Of a stretch of DNA of 64,000 nt, positions 1 to 7,255 are shown piece after piece. Numbering within the stretch: position 1 is the stretch's first letter; the number at the start of each line of letters is the position of its first letter. The notes below the pieces were generated by a model that was given only the letters and a program-made list of their open reading frames with translations, was not told where the DNA came from and ran no database searches. The position numbers were made by a program, and so were the translations under genes. The stretch comes from Vreelandella massiliensis (GTDB lineage: Bacteria > Pseudomonadota > Gammaproteobacteria > Pseudomonadales > Halomonadaceae), in contig NZ_LT699744.1 in NCBI RefSeq assembly GCF_900155385.1, forward strand, positions 175,898 through 239,897, in the 5' to 3' direction.

Positions 1-2
1 CA

Positions 3-446
3 ACGCTCAACGATGTGGCGGGGCTTTTGGACCTGCTTGAACCGCTTGAGCAGCGCGGCATGCTGGTGGCCCGCTCCCGCGAACGTTTGGAGCATGAGAT
101 CGACGACTACCTGGTGATTGAGCGTGACGGCATGGTCATTGGCTGTGCCGCCCTGCACGCTTTTCCCGACGCTGATCTCGGCGAGCTTGCTTGCGTGGCC
201 GTGCACGCGAGCTATCGCGGCGGCGAGCGCGGCGAGCGACTGGTCGAGGCGGTGGAGCAGCGCGCACGGGGTCGCGGTATTGCCAGGCTCTTTGTATTGA
301 CCACCCACACCGCGCACTGGTTTGTCGAACGCGGCTTTGCGCCGGCGAGCCTGGACGACTTACCGCCGCTCAAACGCGAGACCTATAACCACGCGCGCAA
401 ATCCAAGGTTTTGATCAAGGCGCTAACGTCAACTACCTCTGCCTGA
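3..446 (+). CDS. argA: N-acetylglutamate synthase, C-terminal part (start outside window)
   Basis: This is the C-terminal GNAT acetyltransferase domain of the ArgA-type N-acetylglutamate synthase, which makes N-acetylglutamate from acetyl-CoA and glutamate in the first step of arginine synthesis. The reading frame is open to the window edge. The segment with DYLVIERDGMVIGCAAL, the acetyl-CoA loop region RGGERGERLVEAVEQRARG and the closing WFVERGF...YNHARKSKVLIKAL match the family's usual C-terminus. The last six residues (TSTTSA) are encoded by the adjoining IscB element, so the native protein probably ended at ...LIKAL with a stop lost by insertion. The extension is short and lies at the very end, so the enzyme is probably still active. 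Confidence 0.85.
   Translation, partial: TLNDVAGLLDLLEPLEQRGMLVARSRERLEHEIDDYLVIERDGMVIGCAALHAFPDADLGELACVAVHASYRGGERGERLVEAVEQRARGRGIARLFVLTTHTAHWFVERGFAPASLDDLPPLKRETYNHARKSKVLIKALTSTTSA
409..424 (+). other. Predicted IscB guide segment (argA 3' end)
   Basis: The 16 bases directly before the conserved omega RNA start are the last codons of argA (TTTTGATCAAGGCGCT). IscB guides are known to lie at the 5' end of the RNA and to derive from DNA flanking the left end of the element. The guide length of about 16 is taken from characterised IscB systems, and the exact start is inferred. Confidence 0.55.
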
Positions 447-713
447 AGGCAGAGGCTTGTGAAAGCAAGCCCGGTTGACCAGGGAGAGCGGTAACCAGCC
501 CGCTACGTTGATAACAGGTCGCCAAGACTCACCCCACCGTTCTTCCTCAGCGGTGGGCACTGAAAGGTCAGGATCATGCACGCGCAAGGTAAAACGCCGA
601 AGGTCTTGATCGCTGCGGAAACGCAGGAGCCGGTTATCGACATTCCCGAGGGGAGACGGGGCACAAGCCCCGCGATACCAGACCCGTAAGGGTTCTATTT
701 TAGGAGGAAATCA
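426..713 (+). ncRNA. omega RNA / HEARO RNA, predicted guide RNA of IscB
   Basis: The 290-base stretch between argA and iscB is non-coding and rich in stems. GTCAAC (428-433) pairs with GTTGAC (474-479), enclosing two hairpins: CCTCTGCC/GGCAGAGG with a TGAA loop (436-455) and GCTTG/CAAGC (455-470). Downstream are CCCACCG/CGGTGGG (533-539 with 551-557), CGGGGC/GCCCCG with an ACAA loop (657-662 with 667-672) and ACCC/GGGT just before the iscB ribosome site. This position and architecture fit the HEARO RNA family, now called omega RNA, which loads IscB. In IscB systems the guide is the 5' end of this RNA, encoded by flanking DNA, so transcription should begin inside argA. The exact 5' end is not determined. 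Confidence 0.85.
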
Positions 714-714
714 C

Positions 715-2085
715 ATGGCGGTTTTCGTATTGGATAAACAGAAGCGTCCGTTGATGCCGTGCAGCGAAAAGCGCGCGCGGTTGCTGCTAGAACGCGGGCG
801 TGCCGTGGTGCATAAGCGCTACCCGTTCTGCATACGGCTGAAAGATCGGGTGGGTGGCGATACCCAGCCGCTACGGTTGGGTATTGATCCCGGCAGCAAG
901 ACCACTGGGCTGGCGCTGATGCGCGAGTCGGACGGTGAGCAGTGCCATGTGCTGTGTCTGTTCGATCTGGTGCATCGTGGCTTTCAGATCAAAAAAGCAC
1001 TAGCGCAGCGCGCCGCCTTTCGTCGGCGTCGCCGCTCAAAGAACCTGCGCTATCGAGCCCCGCGCTTTGACAACCGGACGCGCAAAGCCGGCTGGCTGCC
1101 ACCCAGCTTGCAGCACCGGGTGGATACGATCATGGCGTGGGTGGAGCGGCTGTCTCGGCTGGCGCCGATCACTGGCATCAGCCAGGAGTTGGTGCGTTTT
1201 GATACCCAGAAGATGGAAAACCCGGAAATCAGCGGCGTCGAGTACCAGCAAGGCACCTTGCTGGGCTACGAAGTGCGCGAGTACCTGCTAGAGAAGTGGG
1301 GTCGGGAATGTGCGTATTGCGGAGCGACGGAAACTGCGCTGGAAATTGAGCATGTGGTGCCGCGCACGAGCGGCGGATCGAACCGGGTCAGCAACTTGAC
1401 GATAGCCTGCCACGACTGCAATCAGGCCAAGGACTCACTGCCCTTGGCGACTTTTTTCGCCACCGACAAAGGCCTGAAAAAGCGCCTGAAAGCCAACGGC
1501 CACACCGCTGACGCACGGCTGGAGCGCGTGCAGCGTGAACTCAAACGCCCGCTACGGGATGCTAGCGCGGTGAATGCCACCCGTTGGGCGCTGTTCAACG
1601 CGCTCAACGCCATCGGCCTGCCGGTGGCCGTGGGTACGGGTGGTCGCACCAAGTTCAACCGTAAGCGCCTCGATATACCCAAAACCCATGCCCTGGACGC
1701 GGCTTGTGTCGGTGTTTTCGACACGCTGCACGACTGGACAGTGCCGACGCTGACGATCAAATGCACCGGACGCGGCAGCTATCAGCGCACCCGCTTAACG
1801 AAACACGGTTTTCCGCGTGGCTACCTGATGCGCCAGAAGCAGGTGCAGGGCTTCCAGACCGGCGACATGGTCAAGGCCGTCGTGCCTTGCGGCAAGAAAG
1901 CGGGCACGCATACCGGCCGTGTCGCCGTGCGTAAAACCGGCAGCTTCAATATCCAGACCGACCACGGTGCCGTGCAAGGCATTTCGCACAAACACTGCAC
2001 CGTGATCCAACGCGGTGATGGCTACGGCTATCACCACACACCATCCATTCACCACAAAGGAGGCGCGGGACAGACGGTGGCGTAA
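715..2085 (+). CDS. iscB: IscB RNA-guided DNA endonuclease
   Basis: IscB is the transposon-encoded ancestor of Cas9; it cuts double-stranded DNA guided by the adjacent omega RNA. At 456 residues it is of typical length. Domains in order: N-terminal PLMP segment (KRPLMPCSEKRARLLL, 10-25); RuvC-I with GIDPGSKT, catalytic Asp58; the arginine-rich bridge helix AFRRRRRSKNLRYRAPRF (101-118); RuvC-II near Glu158; an inserted HNH domain with CAYC (199-202), EIEHVVP with His213 and CHDCNQ (232-237); RuvC-III with HALDAA, His325 and Asp328; then a basic C-terminal region that should read the TAM. All expected catalytic residues are present, so the nuclease looks intact. Start ATG 715 follows a strong AGGAGGA at 702-708. 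Confidence 0.95.
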   Translation: MAVFVLDKQKRPLMPCSEKRARLLLERGRAVVHKRYPFCIRLKDRVGGDTQPLRLGIDPGSKTTGLALMRESDGEQCHVLCLFDLVHRGFQIKKALAQRAAFRRRRRSKNLRYRAPRFDNRTRKAGWLPPSLQHRVDTIMAWVERLSRLAPITGISQELVRFDTQKMENPEISGVEYQQGTLLGYEVREYLLEKWGRECAYCGATETALEIEHVVPRTSGGSNRVSNLTIACHDCNQAKDSLPLATFFATDKGLKKRLKANGHTADARLERVQRELKRPLRDASAVNATRWALFNALNAIGLPVAVGTGGRTKFNRKRLDIPKTHALDAACVGVFDTLHDWTVPTLTIKCTGRGSYQRTRLTKHGFPRGYLMRQKQVQGFQTGDMVKAVVPCGKKAGTHTGRVAVRKTGSFNIQTDHGAVQGISHKHCTVIQRGDGYGYHHTPSIHHKGGAGQTVA

Positions 2086-2090
2086 CCCAG

Positions 2091-2138
2091 TCGCTCTGCG
2101 AGCGACGCGCTATTCCTCCCGGCACTAGAAGTACCGGG
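2091..2138 (+). repeat. Right-end hairpins of the IscB element
   Basis: After the iscB stop come two hairpins: TCGCTC/GAGCGA (2091-2096 with 2100-2105) and an imperfect stem CCCGGcACT/AGTaCCGGG (2118-2126 with 2130-2138). An imperfect subterminal hairpin is the usual right-end recognition structure for the Y1 transposases of IS200/IS605 elements. The distance to the inferred end at 2156 (18 bases) fits that arrangement. Confidence 0.6.
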
Positions 2139-2156
2139 TATCCCGCGCAAAATCTG

Positions 2157-3152
2157 ATGAACGCCCTTGAGCCGCGAGCAATCGCCGGCACTCCGTATGC
2201 AATGGGCCGTCAACTGGGTGAATACGGTCTTGAAGCCGTTCACGCCGTGCTGGTACACGACCCCGCTTGGCAGGCCATTCAGGAGAGAGCGCGACAAAAC
2301 GCGCCGCTGATAGCGCGCTTGGCCGCCAATACCCAGCGCGACTTCCCCGCTATTTGGCAGGAACTTCGTGGGCTTGCCGATGGCTTGGCGCTGCCGCTGG
2401 ATGAGGTCTTCGCCTGGAACTGCCGGGGAGAGCTTTTGGCCACGGAGGCCGATGGCTGTACCAGCGTTCAGATGCCGGGAGGCGTGCTGGCGCATAACGA
2501 AGATGGCCTGCCGTGTCTTCAGGGGCGCTGCCTGTGGGTCACGGCGCAGCCGCAAGACGAGGGCGCTTTTAGCGTATTCTGCTACCCCGGCTCGCTGCCG
2601 GGGCATACGGTTGGCGTTTGCCGTGGACGTTTCGCCTTTGCGGTCAATAACCTGCGCTTTGCCAATCTTGCTCCGATGCTTCCCCGAATGGTGGTGTGCC
2701 GCGCGCTTTTGCGCGTGAGGTCGGTGAAAGACGCCGTGGCACTGCTGGAGCGCTTTAATCGCTGCGCCGGCTTTCATATCACCCTGGCCGAGCGCTCCGG
2801 CGCGTCAATGGTTAGCGTGGAGTTTGGCGCGGAACACACCGCCGTAAATACGCTTTCCACGCCGGCTATTCATGCCAACCATGCGCTTTATCATCCGGGC
2901 AGGCAGTGCATTACGCGCTCATCCGCCGATCGTCAGCGCCGCGGTGAGGCGTTGCTCGCCCAGGGCGTGGATAACCCTCTCACGATTCTCCACGATCAAT
3001 CGCCCGAGGCGCTGCCTATTTTGCGCCGTGCCCTTGACGATCCAGATAACGAAAACACCCTCGCCAGCGTAGTGATAACGCTTGGGAGCGCGCCGACTTG
3101 GCACTGCTATCTGCCCGGCGAAATCACGCCTTGTCAGCAGGGCATCTGGTGA
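2157..3152 (+). CDS. C45-family autoproteolytic acyltransferase/hydrolase
   Basis: The 331-residue protein resembles the peptidase C45 / acyl-CoA:6-aminopenicillanic-acid acyltransferase-like family, Ntn hydrolases that expose an N-terminal cysteine by self-cleavage. The likely nucleophile is Cys101 in EADGCTSVQM, followed by AHNEDG typical of the new N-terminal strand. A second conserved segment is FAFAVNNLRF, and GFHITLAERSGASMVSVEF lies in the C-terminal half. The natural substrate is unknown; family members cleave amide bonds. The ATG at 2157 directly abuts the IscB element and has no clear ribosome site now. It was probably translationally coupled to argA before the insertion, so its expression may be reduced or now depend on the element. 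Confidence 0.75.
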   Translation: MNALEPRAIAGTPYAMGRQLGEYGLEAVHAVLVHDPAWQAIQERARQNAPLIARLAANTQRDFPAIWQELRGLADGLALPLDEVFAWNCRGELLATEADGCTSVQMPGGVLAHNEDGLPCLQGRCLWVTAQPQDEGAFSVFCYPGSLPGHTVGVCRGRFAFAVNNLRFANLAPMLPRMVVCRALLRVRSVKDAVALLERFNRCAGFHITLAERSGASMVSVEFGAEHTAVNTLSTPAIHANHALYHPGRQCITRSSADRQRRGEALLAQGVDNPLTILHDQSPEALPILRRALDDPDNENTLASVVITLGSAPTWHCYLPGEITPCQQGIW

Positions 3153-3272
3153 GCATTTAGCGTCGATGGCAAACGCAGAGGAAACGACTATAGTGAAGTG
3201 AGCTAACGCGTATTCAGGCTAGTCAACGCACCCTATCTATCCGTTACGGACGGTTTGGAGGCAATAACTGTT

Positions 3273-3470
3273 ATGAGTGCAGATCCCAAAGAGAACGCAA
3301 AGAAAGATCAGAGAGATCAGCGTGAAGATCACTATGATGATGCCAATCCCATGCCCGATACCCATCATGTGAACCCCAAAGCCGAAAAGGACAAGGCCAA
3401 CCCTAGGCCCGAAACGCACCACGTGAACCCCAAAGCCGGAAAGGGCAGTGACGTCACCGACAAGAAGTAG
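3273..3470 (+). CDS. Small charged protein with two THHVNPKA repeats, unknown function
   Basis: The ATG at 3273 has a good GGAGG site at 3257-3261; an upstream TTG start at 3255 would overlap that site and is rejected. The 65-residue product is very hydrophilic, rich in Lys, Asp, His and Pro, with no signal peptide or membrane segment. It carries two near-identical units, DTHHVNPKAEKDKANP and ETHHVNPKAGKG, preceded by a Lys/Asp/Gln-rich head, and is likely disordered. I do not recognise the family. Its own ribosome site and following terminator suggest a real single gene. Confidence 0.55.
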   Translation: MSADPKENAKKDQRDQREDHYDDANPMPDTHHVNPKAEKDKANPRPETHHVNPKAGKGSDVTDKK

Positions 3471-3503
3471 TCTTATACAACATCATCCGGATTCACCCAG
3501 TAC

Positions 3504-3528
3504 ACGGCGCTATTGTTTATAGCGCCGT
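3504..3528. terminator. Convergent terminator hairpin between the small protein gene and xseA
   Basis: A ten-base-pair stem ACGGCGCTAT/ATAGCGCCGT with a five-base loop lies after the stop at 3470 and is followed by TTTC. It overlaps the last codons of xseA on the other strand, so it may serve both directions. Confidence 0.6.
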
Positions 3529-4091
3529 TTCACTTCCACACTGAGCCTACCTTCCCCGAGACGCAACCTAAGCGCCTGCCCCGGGCGCGTATCCTGCGCG
3601 CGGCGAATGATCTGGCCGCTCTCATCTTGCGCCAGGGCATAGCCCCGGCCGAGCACGGCCAAGGGGCTGACCGCATTCAACTCGCGCGCCGCACTGGTCA
3701 GGCGCGTTTGCTCAGACGCAAGCGCGCGCTGCATGGCGCTGCCCAAACGCTGCCTTAACTGCTTTATGCGCGCCTGTTCCGCCCGGTGCAAACGGCTTAG
3801 TTCCTGGCTTGCCAGCCGCTCCTCAAGTTGCGTTACCCGCTCGCGCTGGCGCGTCAGCCGCATATCGATGGCACGCGTTAAGCGTTGGCGGAGATGGGCG
3901 AGGTGTTGGCGCTGCTGCTTGAGCTGTTCACCGGGATGGCGCAGCCGGGCGCGAAGGCTATCCAGCCGCTGGCTCTCGCGCTGAAGGTGCGTTTGCATGG
4001 CCCGTTGCAAACGTTGCGCTTGGGCCTCTAGTTGGCGTTTGAGCGCGTCCTGGTCGGGCACCAGGCGCTCGGCGGCCGCCGACGGCGTTGG
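3510..4091 (-). pseudogene. xseA: Exodeoxyribonuclease VII large subunit, C-terminal fragment
   Basis: The fragment begins in family sequence at PTPSAAAERLVPD and runs through the long coiled-coil-rich region (RLQRAMQTHLQRESQRLDSLRARL, TQLEERLASQELSRLHRAEQ) to the closing LNAVSPLAVLGRGYALAQDESG...VEVKRRYKQ, the normal XseA C-terminus. Exonuclease VII (XseA with several XseB) degrades single-stranded DNA. The N-terminal half is at 4237-4859 in the same orientation, but about 46 residues between them are missing, including the GSLEDLW...VGHETDVTIAD core needed for catalysis. The reading frame is interrupted by the segment at 4092-4236. Probably an artefact rather than true gene decay. Confidence 0.85.
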
Positions 4092-4236
4092 GGAGCGGGA
4101 GAAGCTCACAGGAACGCAAAATTGACAAGGCGCATAGCCGTAGCGACGCTGGAACCAACCTGTGCAGAAACATTAAAGACCACGTCGACCACGACATGTC
4201 ACTTAAAAGCGTCTGGATGTGTATAGAAGACAGCGG
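4092..4236. other. Foreign filler splitting xseA (guaA-like plus Nextera-like sequence)
   Basis: This stretch replaces roughly 138 bases of xseA. Positions 4109-4196 align without gaps to guaA 7562-7649 with, by hand count, 70 of 88 bases identical, the last 27 (4170-4196 with 7623-7649) exact. Positions 4215-4233 match the Tn5/Nextera mosaic end at 16 of 19 positions, and their reverse strand encodes CLLYTS, a peptide often produced by adapter contamination. A NotI-like GCGGCCGC abuts it at 4233-4240. The composition looks like an error-rich chimeric read rather than biology. Confidence 0.7.
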
Positions 4237-4859
4237 CCGCCTCGGGTGATGAGTACCGCGTCGCGCTCAGGGTCAAGGCGCGTTTGGCGATTGAGTAGCC
4301 CGAGCGTGGCGATCATCGCGGGCGCGGCGTCACTGCCTTGAACCGGCACCGGGATCAGCGTGACCTCCACAAGCGGCCAGCGCGCGCCGACCACGGCCAG
4401 CACGTCACGAATCGCCGCGCCGGTGGCGGAGCTTAAAATCATCAGCCGCCGCGGCGGGTAGGGCAGCGGGCGCGCGTTGGCAAACACCCCCTCGGCGTCG
4501 AGTGCGGTTTTCAAACGCTCGAACGCGGCCAGCAGTTCGCCCAGCCCCGCCGCCTGCACCGCCTCGACAATCAGCTGATAATCGCCGCGCGGCTCAAACA
4601 GCGAGACCCGCGCGCGCAGCTTGACCTGATCGCCATCGCGCATGGGAGTGGCGATAAACCGCGCCTGCTTGCGAAACAGCGCACAGCGCACCTGAGCGCG
4701 GTCATCCTTTAGGGTGAAATAGACATGCCCCGAGGCCGGGCGCGACACATTGGAAAGCTCCCCCTCGACCCACACCTCGCCCATATCCCGCTCCAGCGCC
4801 TTGCGCGCCTTGAGGTTGAGTTCGCTGACGGAAAAAGCGTCTTTGGCAGCTGGCTTCAT
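4237..4859 (-). pseudogene. xseA: Exodeoxyribonuclease VII large subunit, N-terminal fragment
   Basis: The fragment starts MKPAAKDAFSVSELNLKARKALERDMGEVWVEGELSNVSRPASGHVYFTLKD, the OB-fold DNA-binding domain of XseA. It continues through FEPRGDYQLIVEAVQAAGLGELLAAFERLK and LMILSSATGAAIRDVL to DAVLITRGG. After that the frame leaves the family sequence, reads RCLLYTSRRF and stops at 4203. The start codon overlaps the stop of the upstream hepT by four bases (ATGA), indicating co-transcription. If the filler is an artefact, a complete xseA should run from 4859 to 3510. Confidence 0.85.
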
Positions 4860-5227
4860 GACGCTGGATCCCCGGCCAATGCGTCTCTGTCTAAAGAGTG
4901 GAGCATGGTAAGAAGCGAGGGAATATCATCTCGAATGATGCTCCAGAGCGTGTCATCGTCAATGCCTAAATAGCCGTGAATTAAGCGATTGCGCGTTGCA
5001 ATCACCATGCGCCAGGGAATTTCTGGACACGCGGTCCGCACATGGAGAGGAACGTGGGTGGCGGCCTCACCAATCAATTCTAGGTTACGAAGGGTGGCGT
5101 CGTAGGTAATGCCACTTGCAACAAAGCGAGCCTGGTCGAGACCCTCGGTATAGGTGAGTACCTTACCGGCGAAGTGGGCCATATCCTGGAGGTAAAAGCG
5201 CCATTCACGCTTTGGCGATTCAGACAT
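4856..5227 (-). CDS. hepT: HepT-like toxin (DUF86/HEPN ribonuclease)
   Basis: The 123-residue protein has the HEPN motif RX4HXY as R79-N-R-L-I-H84-G-Y86, characteristic of HepT toxins that act as RNases. The ATG at 5227 (MSESPKREW) is preferred because it overlaps the antitoxin gene by eight bases; the longer upstream frame would run through mntA. In characterised pairs the partner MntA inactivates HepT by adding AMP to the tyrosine of this motif (Y86 here). The stop overlaps the xseA start by four bases, so the pair drives or shares the xseA transcript. Confidence 0.85.
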   Translation of the reverse strand: MSESPKREWRFYLQDMAHFAGKVLTYTEGLDQARFVASGITYDATLRNLELIGEAATHVPLHVRTACPEIPWRMVIATRNRLIHGYLGIDDDTLWSIIRDDIPSLLTMLHSLDRDALAGDPAS

Positions 5228-5510
5228 TAACGCGCTCCTTCTCGATATAGGGGCGTAGCTCCGGGCGAAGCGCTTTTTCTGTGACAAGATCGACAGGGCA
5301 GCCAAGTAGGTCTTCAAGGTAAAACTGGACACCGAAGTAGCGTTTGGATGTTGCCGGGCCGTCAAAACCAACAAGGATATCCACATCGCTTGCCCCCGTG
5401 GCTGTATTTCGGGCGGTGGAACCAAAAAGGGCCAGCCGAGTGACGCCGTAGCGAGCTTGCAACTCTGATTTGCTGAGCTTTAGTAGTTCAAGAACGCGAT
5501 TTCTTTCCAT
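5220..5510 (-). CDS. mntA: MntA-like nucleotidyltransferase antitoxin
   Basis: The 96-residue protein is a minimal nucleotidyltransferase with the signature GSX10DXD: G30, S31, then D42 and D44 (FGSTARNTATGASDVDILVGF). Such MNT-domain proteins neutralise HepT by AMPylating it. A further acidic position in GCPVDLVTEKAL fits the third metal ligand of the fold. It lies directly upstream of hepT with an eight-base overlap, the standard order for this type of system. Two-gene toxin-antitoxin identification is firm; cellular role is not known. Confidence 0.85.
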   Translation of the reverse strand: MERNRVLELLKLSKSELQARYGVTRLALFGSTARNTATGASDVDILVGFDGPATSKRYFGVQFYLEDLLGCPVDLVTEKALRPELRPYIEKERVNV

Positions 5511-5624
5511 GATAAATCCTGGCCATTTTGCGCTGACATCTAAAGGCGTCGTTACCTCTTAGAGTAGCATTTGTCGCAGCGCCTTCGGCGAAGGTAAACG
5601 CCACGCAGCCACGGCGTGCTTGCA

Positions 5625-5654
5625 TTGCTGCCTTGGTTGCATAGGCGTTATAAT
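5625..5654 (+). promoter_or_regulatory. Sigma-70 promoter of guaBA
   Basis: A perfect -10 TATAAT (5649-5654) is preceded after 18 bases by TTGCTG (5625-5630). It lies about 55 bases upstream of the guaB ATG, in the divergent gap between mntA and guaB. Confidence 0.65.
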
Positions 5655-5709
5655 ACGCGATTAACCTTTCACGCCCCATCTTCCCACTTCAACATTGGGT
5701 GTTGCCGCT

Positions 5710-7179
5710 ATGCTACGTATGGCTCAAGAAGCACTTACGTTCGATGACGTATTACTGATTCCCGGCTTCTCCGACGTCCTGCCCAAGGATGTCAGCCTAA
5801 AAACCCGCCTGACGCGTAACCTTTCGCTGAACATTCCGCTGCTCTCCGCGGCGATGGATACCGTCACCGAGGCGCGTTTAGCGATTGCGATGGCCCAGGA
5901 GGGTGGCATCGGCATCATTCACAAAAACATGTCGATTGCCCAGCAAGCGGCACAAGTGCGTAAGGTGAAAAAGCACGAAAGCGTGATCGTCAAAGACCCC
6001 GTGACCGTCAGCCCCCAAGCCAAGCTAGAAGATCTGCTCGCCATGGCGCGGGAGAACGGTTTTTCTGGCTTCCCGGTGGTGGAAGGCGAAACCCTGGTGG
6101 GCCTGGTGACCGAGCGTGATATGCGCTTTCAGCCCAATCACGGCGATAGCGTTGCCGATATCATGACCCCGCGTGAGCGTCTCGTCACCGTCCCGGAAGG
6201 CACCGACCTTGAAGAGATCAAGGCCAAAATGCAGGAGCACCGGATCGAGAAGATGCTGGTCGTGGACGCGGATTTCCACCTGCGTGGTTTGGTTACCTTC
6301 CAGGATATCGAAAAAGCGCGCACTTACCCCAACGCGGCGAAGGATAGCGACGGCCGCCTGCTCGCCGGCGCTGCCGTGGGTACCGGCCCGGAAACCCCGG
6401 ACCGTATCGCGGCTTTGGCCGAAGCCGGCGTGGACGTGGTGATCGTGGATACCGCCCACGGTCACTCCCAAGGCGTTATCGACCGCGTGCGCTGGGTCAA
6501 GGAGCACTTCCCGCAGGTTCAGGTCATCGGCGGTAATATTGCCACCGGCGAGGCGGCGCGGGCGCTGGCGGAAGCCGGGGCGGATGGCGTGAAAGTGGGC
6601 ATTGGCCCGGGCTCGATCTGCACTACGCGAGTGGTGGCCGGCGTGGGCATGCCGCAAATCACCGCCGTCTCCAACGTCGCGGCGGCCCTTGAGGCCTACG
6701 ATATTCCGCTGATCGCCGATGGCGGCGTGCGCTACTCTGGCGATCTGGCCAAGGCGATCGCCGCTGGCGCCAGCGCGGTGATGGTAGGCGGTCTGCTCGC
6801 CGGCACCGAAGAGGCGCCGGGCGAAGTGGAGCTTTACCAGGGCCGTACCTACAAAGCGTATCGTGGCATGGGGTCGATGGGGGCGATGTCTCAGAGTCAG
6901 GGCAGCGCCGATCGCTACTTCCAGGATAAGAGCGCCGGTGCCGAAAAGCTGGTGCCGGAAGGAATTGAAGGTCGCGTGCCCTATAAAGGCATGATGGGCG
7001 CCATCGTTCACCAGCTGATGGGCGGCCTACGCGCTTCCATGGGTTACACCGGCTGCCGCGATGTGCAGGAGATGCGCACCAAGCCGGAGTTCGTCAAGAT
7101 CACCGGCGCCGGCTTCAACGAATCCCACGTGCACGATGTGCAGATTACCAAAGAAGCGCCCAACTACCGCGCAAGCTAG
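5710..7179 (+). CDS. guaB: Inosine-5'-monophosphate dehydrogenase
   Basis: GuaB oxidises IMP to XMP with NAD, the committed step of GMP synthesis. The 489-residue protein starts [19 protein letters not shown] like E. coli GuaB, so the ATG at 5710 is chosen over an upstream TTG at 5695. Two CBS domains occupy roughly residues 95-205. The catalytic loop [17 protein letters not shown] holds the active-site cysteine, and [23 protein letters not shown] and [10 protein letters not shown] are the usual phosphate and flap segments. It precedes guaA and shares its promoter. Confidence 0.97.
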   Translation: MLRMAQEALTFDDVLLIPGFSDVLPKDVSLKTRLTRNLSLNIPLLSAAMDTVTEARLAIAMAQEGGIGIIHKNMSIAQQAAQVRKVKKHESVIVKDPVTVSPQAKLEDLLAMARENGFSGFPVVEGETLVGLVTERDMRFQPNHGDSVADIMTPRERLVTVPEGTDLEEIKAKMQEHRIEKMLVVDADFHLRGLVTFQDIEKARTYPNAAKDSDGRLLAGAAVGTGPETPDRIAALAEAGVDVVIVDTAHGHSQGVIDRVRWVKEHFPQVQVIGGNIATGEAARALAEAGADGVKVGIGPGSICTTRVVAGVGMPQITAVSNVAAALEAYDIPLIADGGVRYSGDLAKAIAAGASAVMVGGLLAGTEEAPGEVELYQGRTYKAYRGMGSMGAMSQSQGSADRYFQDKSAGAEKLVPEGIEGRVPYKGMMGAIVHQLMGGLRASMGYTGCRDVQEMRTKPEFVKITGAGFNESHVHDVQITKEAPNYRAS

Positions 7180-7197
7180 GCGCAAATGCATGACACG

Positions 7198-7220
7198 GCG
7201 GCGAGGCTACCCCTCGCCGC
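7198..7220 (+). terminator. Hairpin between guaB and guaA
   Basis: A nine-base-pair stem GCGGCGAGG/CCTCGCCGC with a five-base loop is followed by TTGCTTTTGG. It could attenuate read-through into guaA or stabilise guaB mRNA; guaA has no obvious promoter of its own. Confidence 0.45.
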
Positions 7221-7255
7221 TTGCTTTTGGTCCCGGTCACCCACGAGAAAATGCC

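Larger units (their letters stand above)
425..2156 (+). mobile_element. Stand-alone IscB element of IS200/IS605 type (HEARO element), no transposase
   Basis: The element contains an omega RNA region (about 426-713), iscB (715-2085) and a right-end region with hairpins (2091-2138). No tnpA Y1 transposase is present, so it would have to be mobilised in trans. Boundaries are inferred from host genes: joining 424 to 2157 gives argA codons CTA TGA, with the ATG of the next gene overlapping as ATGA, a normal operon junction. A one-base ambiguity exists because 425 and 2157 are both A. HEARO elements are known to sit immediately upstream of ATGA or GTGA, and 2157-2160 is ATGA. Boundaries are well supported by logic but were not checked against an empty-site genome. 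Confidence 0.8.

Noticed and set aside
2049..2777. 242-residue open frame on the minus strand over iscB end and the C45 gene
   Set aside because: It opposes a well-supported gene, contains no recognisable domain and crosses the element boundary.
4109..4196. A partial guaA duplication as a genuine gene-conversion or regulatory copy
   Set aside because: Conserved GuaA residues are lost, the similarity stops next to a mosaic-end-like sequence, and it replaces the xseA core, all of which suit an artefact better.
5488..5679. 63-residue minus-strand frame upstream of mntA
   Set aside because: It covers the guaB promoter, lacks a ribosome site and has no recognisable features.
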